DNA from: Lineus longissimus
Taxonomy: Eukaryota > Nemertea > Pilidiophora > Heteronemertea > Lineidae
Length of the DNA: 64,000 bases
Assembly: GCF_910592395.1 (NCBI RefSeq)
Contig: NC_088308.1
Location: 10,681,001-10,745,000 of the forward strand
Direction of reading: 5' to 3'
The notes below the pieces were generated by a model. That model saw only the letters and a list, made by a program, of their open reading frames with translations. It did not search any database and was not told the origin of the DNA. Position numbers and translations under genes: made by a program. Shown here piece by piece: positions 56,911 to 64,000 of the stretch (within the stretch, counting starts at the first letter, position 1; each line of letters starts with the position of its first letter).

Positions 56911-57652
56911 AGTGCTTCATTAGTCCTATTAAGTTGATTTCGGTTGGCGATTAGTGGTTTTTAATTGATTGGTCATTGGGGTAAGGGGTCCATACACCAT
57001 TAAACATCAATGCGCTATAAAGGGACTCAAATCAAATTGAGTCCTTGGCCCATGGTATGATGCGTTGACGAAAGATTGGCAGTATGATAATGTGCATATT
57101 GTACAAGTAAGTGTCTCTTTTTATCAGAGACAAAATAAGAATATGATGTATGTACGGTGTACTTTCGATACAGGGCCATGATGAGTGGTTTGATTTCTCC
57201 TCGCTCAGTTGTACTAAAGCTTGCAATAGGATTCTGTAGGGAAGTTTTCTGGCATTTATTCTGACAAATCTTCACTGAAATGAAGTTAACATAGTTAAGA
57301 GTCGAGTGTTCTTGGGAGAGTCGCGATAGCAGATGATCCTCACGGGCAGTTAAGAGGGTTGCGTGTTCAACTCTCGTAGTGTATGAACATGAAGGACAAA
57401 TACATCTTGTGGTCGAAAACTGAAGACCTCATTTTATTTTATTTCTATAAAAAGGAACTTTCAATTCTGTCGAACCATGACGGCATTTTGGTAATCGGCG
57501 TGATGGAAATTGACCTTGGTACTTAGCAGGCGCCATCTTAAATCACCAGTCAATAAAATCGCTCCATCGCTATGAACTCGGTTGGAGGGAGGGGGCTGGC
57601 AGTGAAGAGGTGACGTGACTGGAAATGGCGCTTGGTAATTAAAGTACCGAAG

Positions 57653-57727
57653 TCGGGATCCCGAGTTAGTATGTCAGGATCCCGAGTTAGTAAGTCGGGA
57701 TCCCGAGTTAGTATGTCGGGATCCCGA
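57653..57727. repeat. 21-bp minisatellite with palindromic core, four units
   Basis: TCGGGATCCCGA begins at 57653, 57695 and 57716 and the variant TCAGGATCCCGA at 57674: exact 21-bp spacing. Each core is a 12-bp palindrome. It lies about 80 bp downstream (on minus) of the donor of TRPM exon 57805-58083. Confidence 0.92.
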
Positions 57728-57804
57728 GATAAAAAAATATTGTTCGTTGTCTGAAAAAAATTATTACAATGTCCTATACCAGCCACCGTAAGATGTTTAC
57801 TTAC

Positions 57805-58083
57805 CATGTGAAATATTAGCTGGACCTTTGATCCAACCTCTTTGAATGCATAGAAGGTTTGCAGAAAACGAAAGAAGAAGCCGGCCAGTGTGATAGCAAA
57901 GGCATTCCGAGCGTGTTGGAAGTTCTGTTCATCTACTGTCAGTCGAATTATCAGGCACAGAGGGGAGAAAACAACATAGAGGAGCCAATCGTATCGATTC
58001 CATTTGTCGTGCCACCAGATCAGCGGTACTTTACTAATAAGTGGACCTTGCCGAATAGTGTCATTGTCTGCTGAGGTGTATAT
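57805..58083 (-). CDS. TRPM: TRPM-like channel, S3-S4 exon
   Basis: 279-bp exon (93 codons, phase 0 at both ends), acceptor TGTTTTAG|ATATAC and donor CACATG|GTAAGT. Encodes PLISKVPLIWWHDKWNRYDW (the TRPM WWSDxWN block before S3), S3 LLYVVFSPLCLIIRL, then QNFQHARNAFAITLAGFFLR with FLQTFYAFKEVGSKVQLIFHM, corresponding to S4 and the conserved L-G-P-K-I motif (here V-G-S-K-V). It continues in frame into MKDLFKFG of exon 26796-26973. A NAG further downstream (CAG at 58071-58073) would break the phase, so the start at 58083 is preferred. Confidence 0.92.
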
Positions 58084-58240
58084 CTAAAACAAGAACTGAG
58101 ATGAAGCGTGTTGATTCTCAACAAGTTAGGACAGCTCTGGGTGACTCAGAACGTGTGAAAAGGGGCTTTACTCCAAGGTACAATCAAAAGCACATTCAAT
58201 GTGTTTTTGCCGTACAATCCATATTCTGACACCGTATATC

Positions 58241-58806
58241 AATGAAACGGCCAGGGGCTATTGTGCTCACCGTATATATATTTGATGGTTAGGAATTCAT
58301 CCTGGTTAAGCAACAGCTTACACGTATATTATATTGGTCAAACCGAAGTCGGAATGTGATGTCATGTGATGTATCATTGCATGGAGTACCTACCATAAAA
58401 ATACCAACGAAAACGTGTCACTCATAAGAGTGATATCACACTTTTTAGGTTTCCACTTCTGGCCCCTTGGTGGCCAAGTCAAGAATCAGATCAGATAGAA
58501 ATTCGGTGTCGGAGGTAAGATGATATGGAGAGTCATGTGTACCAAATTTCAAGTTCATAGCTTTAGCGGTTAAGAAACGTGCCATAGTTACACTCAAACT
58601 GACAATTTGCGCCATTTGACCTATGTGACCTTGAAAATTAGGTCAAATCAAAAACCCGTAGGATATGTGATGTACCCCTGCTAGGAGTACCTACCATAAA
58701 AATATCACTGAAAACAAGTCACTGTTAAGCGAGATATTGCACTTTTTACCTTTTTAGCTCACCTCTTAGCAGAGGTGAGCTTATCCCATACCGTGGCGTC
58801 CGTCGT

Positions 58807-58859
<53 letters not shown>

Positions 58860-60410
58860 CGTCGTCGTCCGTCGTCCGTTAGCAGGGCACGTTTCGTAAC
58901 TGTTAGAGCTATTGAGTTGAAACTTGGTACACATGTACCCTTATTTAATGACACCTGGGAGACCAAGTTTCGGTCCGATTCGTTTCATGGTTTGGCCACC
59001 AGGGGGCCAAACGTTAAAAGTGAAAATATGCAATATCTCCCTTAATAGTAGTCGGGAAATTTTGAAAAGAATATGGTAGGTACTTCTGGCAAAGGTGCAT
59101 CATATATCCTCCGGGTTTTTGATTTGACCTCCTTTTCAAGGTCACAGAGGTCAAATGGTGTAAATCGGCCGTTAGGATGTAACGATGGCACGTTTCTAAA
59201 CTGCAATGACTATTGATACCAAATTTGGTACACATTTACCCCTTAGTCAGGTGATCTCAGGGACCGAAGTTTGGTCCAATATGATTCACCACTTGACCAC
59301 CAGGGGGCAAAATCCAAAAACCTTAAAAATGTGATTATTCCTTAACTTCTTGCCCGATTGCCACCAATTTGATATCATGGGTACATCTAACCACCATACA
59401 GTATATGTCACACAGGTTTTTAATTTGACCTTCTTGTCAAGGTCACAGAGGTCAAATGGCGTAAATTCGCCGTCAGGCCGTAACTATGGCACGTTTCTTA
59501 ACTGCAATGACTATTGATCACAAATTAAGTACACATGTACCCCTTGGTCAGGTGATCTCAGGTACCGAAGTTTGGTGCGATCTGATTTGCCGTTTGGCCT
59601 CCAGGGAGAGGGGGCCAAATCTTAAATTCTTCAAAATGCCATTATTCCTAGTAATGACTTGCCCGATTGGCACCAATTTTATATCATAGGTACATCTAAT
59701 TCTAACAACCATTCAATGTGTCACCCGGGTCTTCTTTGATTTGACCTACTTTTCAAGGTCACAGAGGTCGAATGTACTGTAAATTGGCCATTTTGGGGAA
59801 ATTGTAATTGCTTGGACCTACATCAAACCTAACACTACATGACACAATACCATGCTCTTTATCCATCTTTCCTCCACATGAGGTGAGCACAATGGCCCTG
59901 GCCATTTCATTTAGTTTTGACCCCCAGGTTGCCAAGTCTAGAATCAGATCAGACCGAAAATCTGTGTCAGAGGTCATATGACGTAGGAAGTCATGTGCAC
60001 CAAATTTCAAGTTCGTAGCTTTAGCGGTTAAGAAACGTGCCATAGTTACATTTGACCTATGTGACCTTGAAAATTAGGTCAAGTCAAAAACCCGTATGAT
60101 TTGTGATGTATCCTTGCTAGGAGAACCTACCATAAAAAACTTATCGAAAACGAGTCACTAATAAGAGAGATATCACACTTATTATGTTTTCACTTCTGGC
60201 CCCCTGGTAGCCAAGTCAAGAGTTAGATCGGACAGAAATTCACTGTCAGAGGTCTCCTGACCTGGGAGGTCTTGTGTACAAAGTTTCAAGTTCATAGTTC
60301 TAGCGGTTAAGAAACATGCCACTGTTTTTTAAAACAGGATACAGACGACGACGGCGGACGACGACGAACACAGCGGTGTTGTAAAGACTCCCCTACGGTG
60401 AGCCAAAAAG
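58241..60410 (+). mobile_element. old hairpin-type repeat (copy E), interrupted by copy D
   Basis: Left part 58241-58749 starts AATGAAACGGCCAGGGGCTATTGTGCTCACC, a diverged form of the family 5' end; right part 59912-60410 ends with GACGACGACGGCGG and GGTGAGCCAAAAAG. The two parts abut in the related copy F (ACCTTTTTGAGTTTTGG), so copy D split this element. It keeps a TGACCTATGTGACCTTGA cluster. Confidence 0.75.
58750..59911 (-). mobile_element. terminal-hairpin repeat, copy D (minus strand)
   Basis: 1162 bp, reverse complement of copies A-C with the same two terminal palindromes, (GTC)n on plus at about 58797-58860, and three TGACCT clusters. Inserted in copy E at an A-rich (or T-rich on plus) site. 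Confidence 0.88.
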
Positions 60411-60648
60411 TTATCCCATTCAAATGACCTAGTTTAATGCGGTTGATCACGAGAACGGTCCTAAATTTTGGAATTTGTATCAGTCTAAATATGAGAGGAA
60501 CAATAATATTATTTTCATCGTAAAACCAACCATTATCAATAAGGTTTGGTGTAGTGCCTCCTCTGTGACACTGCACTAGGAAGTATCTAACTATGTCGAA
60601 CAATTCTTGTCTGCTTTCCTATATCAAAGAGAAGGAAGGTTCTTATAC

Positions 60649-60780
60649 CTGTCTGCATTCCTCAACAAGAAAAAGCAGAATCCAAAACCACACAATCAAC
60701 TCAGGTACAGGCGGGAATCCTGGATGAAGGTTTGTTAGGCAGGTATAACTGAATAGTCCCAGGAACACCAAGTAAGACAC
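60649..60780 (-). CDS. TRPM: TRPM-like channel, S1-S2 exon
   Basis: 132-bp exon (44 codons, phase 0), acceptor TGTTTCAG and donor AGACAG|GTATAA. Encodes VSYLVFLGLFSYTCLT (S1), the short loop NLHPGFPPVPE and LIVWFWILLFLVEECRQ (S2). The pattern SYLxFLxLFSY and the C/EE-x-R-Q end of S2 match TRPM channels. It follows exon 63247-63361 (YYAHT-VSYLV) without gap. Confidence 0.92.
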
Positions 60781-60782
60781 CT

Positions 60783-63056
60783 GAAACATGCAACAATTAC
60801 ATACAATTGAAATCAACGCAGTAGTGATCTCTCTGCATAGAGTTGTAAAAATAGGGGGTTTTTCTTGATAAATCGTTCCAATGAAAATAGTGGCAGGTAT
60901 GGATGAAGATAGTAATCATTAAGAACGATTCTTTTGCGTGGTAGACGAACTTCTGTTCGCAAGTGTACATTGAATACTAAGGGTTTTGTGACCGGTGGCC
61001 ATTTGGGTACACATTTTTGAGAACATGGTGCCAATATCTGCTGTCTCGTGCATTGTCTTAGCACTTTAATACCCGAATGCTCGCAAGCAAAGTAATAAAT
61101 TATTAAGGGCATAGGAGGTATGCATACACATTTTGCGGTAGAATCTTGCCTTTGGAGCATGCTGCATATTTTATTGTATTTTTTGTCCATGTATTTCACA
61201 ACACCTTTCGAAAGCAGTTATGCGCCCAAAATACGCCCAAAATAACCAACAAGCACTGCACCTTCTGTGCATATTTTTCATAAATATCCCGGAATTGCCG
61301 TACAAAAGGATAAAGGAACAAATAAATTCATTGGCAGAAAAGTAGCCAAATTCTGACTTCCATAAATGCAATATGGCTTCTGATAACATAACTCTTAAAG
61401 CTGACGGGTCAAATATACATTTCCGAGTAAGACCGAAGGCGTGCTCTCTTGAATGTTCGTGATGTACATTTGCAACTTCCATATAATATACCCATTACCC
61501 CCAGTGCACGAATCGAAAGCGAGGCATTATCTGCAGACACCGTAGGGTTCACATCGAGGGAGAGCGACCAGAGATCAGTGTATAAAACATTTAGGCGAAA
61601 AGTCTGAACTCGATCCAAATCTCTGGACGCTTTCACTTGATGTGCACCCTACTGTGTCTGCAGAGAATGCAACGCTTTCTATTCGTGCGCTGGCGGTAAT
61701 GGGTATATTCAGTAGAAGATCCAAATGCACACTACGAACATTCCCGAGAGCTCGGGTTCGGCCTTACTCGGGAATTAATATTTGACCCCTCTGCTTTAAG
61801 AGGCAGAGTTACTGAGTGAATTGAGCAATGACGCCTGGGTAAACGAGGCCGTTAAAAGTCGCCCCATAGAAGTCTCAATAACCACCAATACCGACTAAGC
61901 CTAAACCCAGCGTGACCAAAGTTTTCCAGAAATTTTCACGCCCACATTTTACTCGGCATGAATGTGCAAATGATTCGGCTCCTTTTATTGCCGTGTATAA
62001 TCGAATAATAATTAGCAACTAGCAATTACCCGCGCTCCGCACGGAGTTTTGGGCCATGGAGTGTTCGGTAAAGCTGCTTGATATTTTGTTGGGGGCGTGC
62101 TGGTTTTGGTGGAAAGATCGGAATAACCAACAGAGGGAAACAGTTATATTTCATATTGATAATAATTTGGCCTTTATTTGCCCCTTTAAAAGAACAATAT
62201 ATACTGGCTATTTACAAATATGCTGATGAGATACTTTTAACTGAAACAACTTCTCCCTGAAAATGTATGACCGAAAGTTCAAAAGGGTGTTCCATATAGT
62301 CCTGTTGGGATGTTAAGGTTCGGAGGAGGATAGCAACTGCACCCAATTTCACCATGAGACGAACGGTTGGCATTAAATCACACGTGAAAAATCCAATGGG
62401 ATTGTCCTGTTACGTTTTATAATCAGAACTGACCTGTATGCACTCGAATACGTTTTGGAAAAGACCTGCAACCAGCTTATGAGCATGTCGTTGATTTTGA
62501 GGATCAAGTCGTGTGTTGGCGATCGTTTTGGGGTATATAGGCCTATGTTCGATCAAATCCCCTCGACAAATCTGTTATGTTTGCATCGACAATCTGGGCA
62601 TTTTCTAGTATAATGTGACATTCCGATGGGATTTGAATAGAATCTGTGAACATGGTGGGACTAAATTATGAAGTTTCCGTTATATTGTGTATGTACTTTA
62701 GTTGTCCGTTTCAGAGTTGTAGTAACCAATTGGCGTATTGGTGTTGGTTGAGGCTGGGAATCTATATAATACATTAGTTTATTTTTTTTAAATAAATAGT
62801 AGACCTAGCTGAGTGGCTTCCCAGGTAAATCTAAATTCACATACGAAAAATTAGGAGATTCCATCCACGGGTTAAGGCGGTGATAGACTAGACATAAAAT
62901 ACTTTTTCCAGTTCTAGTATATAGATTATTTACATCTTGATCACATTTTGAACGTGTTTGGAAGAAGGTTCCTCCCCTCTGCCTTAATTTCCGGCAGTCT
63001 TGATCGGGCACTGTAATTAGTCGAAGGTCAATATAATTTTAGCGCTCTATAAAAAT
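60783..63056. other. TRPM intron, no gene recognised
   Basis: No supported gene. A possible SINE-tail remnant (AGCGCTCTATAAAA) lies at about 63041-63054. Confidence 0.4.
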
Positions 63057-63225
63057 TGTGACCCGTCACAGCAAAACCAGTCGCATGAGCCTGAATGATA
63101 ATGGAAGAAATTGATGTGCTCATATTTCACAAAAGGCAGACAATAGAGAAATGAACAAACAGTCCGTCTCAACCTGCCAAGCTCAGTAGAGCGACATGCT
63201 CCTGGTTTTGCTGTGACGGGTCACA
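63057..63225. mobile_element. MITE with palindromic TIR tips, copy 2
   Basis: 169 bp, same TGTGACCCGTCACAGCAAAA TIRs as 54409-54598, interior in the opposite orientation. Ends 15 bp before the donor side of a TRPM exon (63247). Confidence 0.85.
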
Positions 63226-63246
63226 TTCATGCTAACAAATACTTAC

Positions 63247-63361
63247 TGTATGGGCATAATACTTGGTAATGGGAGCAGTGTAGAAATGTACGTATGCAAG
63301 GGTGAAATGGACAGTAGATAAATCTTTCCAATCGTATCCAACAGGATACGCCCACTTTGAT
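63247..63361 (-). CDS. TRPM: TRPM-like channel, pre-S1 exon
   Basis: 115-bp exon, acceptor TTTTCTTCCAG and donor CATACA|GTAAGT. Its first base completes a codon from an exon beyond 64000. Encodes SKWAYPVGYDWKDLSTVHFT then LAYVHFYTAPITKYYAHT. FYxAPIxKF/YY is the signature just before S1 in TRPM channels. Nothing upstream to 64000 looks coding, so the large N-terminal homology regions lie outside the window. Confidence 0.9.
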
Positions 63362-64000
63362 CTGGAAGAAAAAGTATACGTATCAATTCTATAGACTTCA
63401 TGTATGAGCACCAGTCATTGCTAGTGGAGGCCTTTTAGTTTCGGACAATAATTCACCGAGGTTTTCGAGGTTTCACAGAGTGGGTCTGTACAAGTAAAAA
63501 TTCCTTTGTGAATATACACATATATACCGCGTATATTTTTTTTTCATTTAAAGCTACCTCACATATTTATTTTAAATTCAAAAAATTCCTTGAGGTCGAT
63601 CTATATCTATGCGTGGCGCAAAACTGCCCAACTTCAACTCGTGAAAGTTCATTGATAACAATGATTCAAAAACAATTATGGTGCGGTACGTTACGTATTA
63701 ACTTTCCCCTAAATAACTATATCGTATTTCTGGATTACCCAGAAAAATGACTTTTTTGGAAAGGCCAAAAAATCACCTTGATCAATTTTATGTCTACATG
63801 CTATGTCGCATCGAAGCATACCCTGTTGTAAAGAACGCAGCCATTCCTAGCGCATGTCCGTATAACCGTCGATTATTAAAAAAAATATATAATAATGCTT
63901 ATAATTAACAAAGTATAAGTTTTACACCACATAATTTCTCTATTTCGGAAATTTCGCGGAAATCTACTTGAAAAACCCAAAATCCGCGATTATACGGACA
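63362..64000. other. TRPM intron, no gene recognised
   Basis: AT-rich sequence without a supported feature. Confidence 0.4.

Noticed and set aside
57300-57400. possible tRNA-like or SINE B box (GTGTTCAACTC)
   Set aside because: Poor match to the B box and no supporting structure.

Overview
The window looks like a stretch of a metazoan nuclear genome, most likely from a marine invertebrate. Genes are split by GT-AG introns, coding density is very low and transposons dominate (LINE, SINE, BEL/Pao, DIRS-like, PIF/Harbinger, pogo/Tigger-like). The palindrome TAGGCCTA occurs at least eight times, a habit I associate with echinoderm and hemichordate DNA. That last attribution is a weak inference; no rRNA or mitochondrial marker is present to fix the species.

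Host backbone. A TRPM-type cation channel gene runs on the minus strand across the whole window. Seven exons are supported by homology and by exact splice phase: 63247-63361 (pre-S1), 60649-60780 (S1-S2), 57805-58083 (S3-S4), 26796-26973 (S5 and pore helix), 26190-26352 (outer pore and S6), 22312-22478 (TRP helix) and 7051-7216 (C-terminal charged, coiled-coil-like region). The 5' exons lie beyond 64000; the 3' end is not resolved. Two introns are swollen by transposons: 7217-22311 (15 kb) and 26974-57804 (31 kb).

Left part. A decayed LINE (about 470-2770) is followed by unrecognised sequence and copy A of a 1.16-kb terminal-hairpin repeat (4068-5230). The 15-kb intron holds a 12-kb PIF/Harbinger transposon (8956-21076, CTG target duplication) with a SANT/Myb-like gene on plus and a transposase on minus. 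Two hairpin-repeat copies (B, C) and smaller MITEs are nested in it. A 156-bp satellite sits at 24045-25194.

Middle. The 31-kb intron contains a decayed Tigger-like transposon with TIRs (28180-31076), a fragment of another (31.3-31.6 kb), a deleted Harbinger (31936-32864), an almost complete DIRS-order tyrosine-recombinase retroelement with Ngaro-like split direct repeats (32865-39100), a second Tigger-like element with about 163-bp TIRs and a full-length ORF (39888-42475), and a BEL/Pao retrotransposon with 424-430 bp LTRs and a CATAT target duplication (44118-50748), itself hit by a SINE. On the plus strand of this intron are two exons of an integrase-core-type gene (43507-43602 and 56575-56910), which splice in phase across about 13 kb.

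Right part. Tandem duplications (52.5-54.3 kb), small MITEs, a 21-bp palindromic minisatellite beside a TRPM exon, and an old hairpin repeat (58241-60410) into which a young copy D (58750-59911) inserted.

The most interesting system is the hairpin-ended repeat family: four near-identical copies plus older relatives, with palindromes at both ends, subterminal inverted repeats, a (GAC)n tract and three clusters of nuclear-receptor-like half-sites per copy. Many ORFs carry single-base frameshifts; some may be assembly errors rather than decay.
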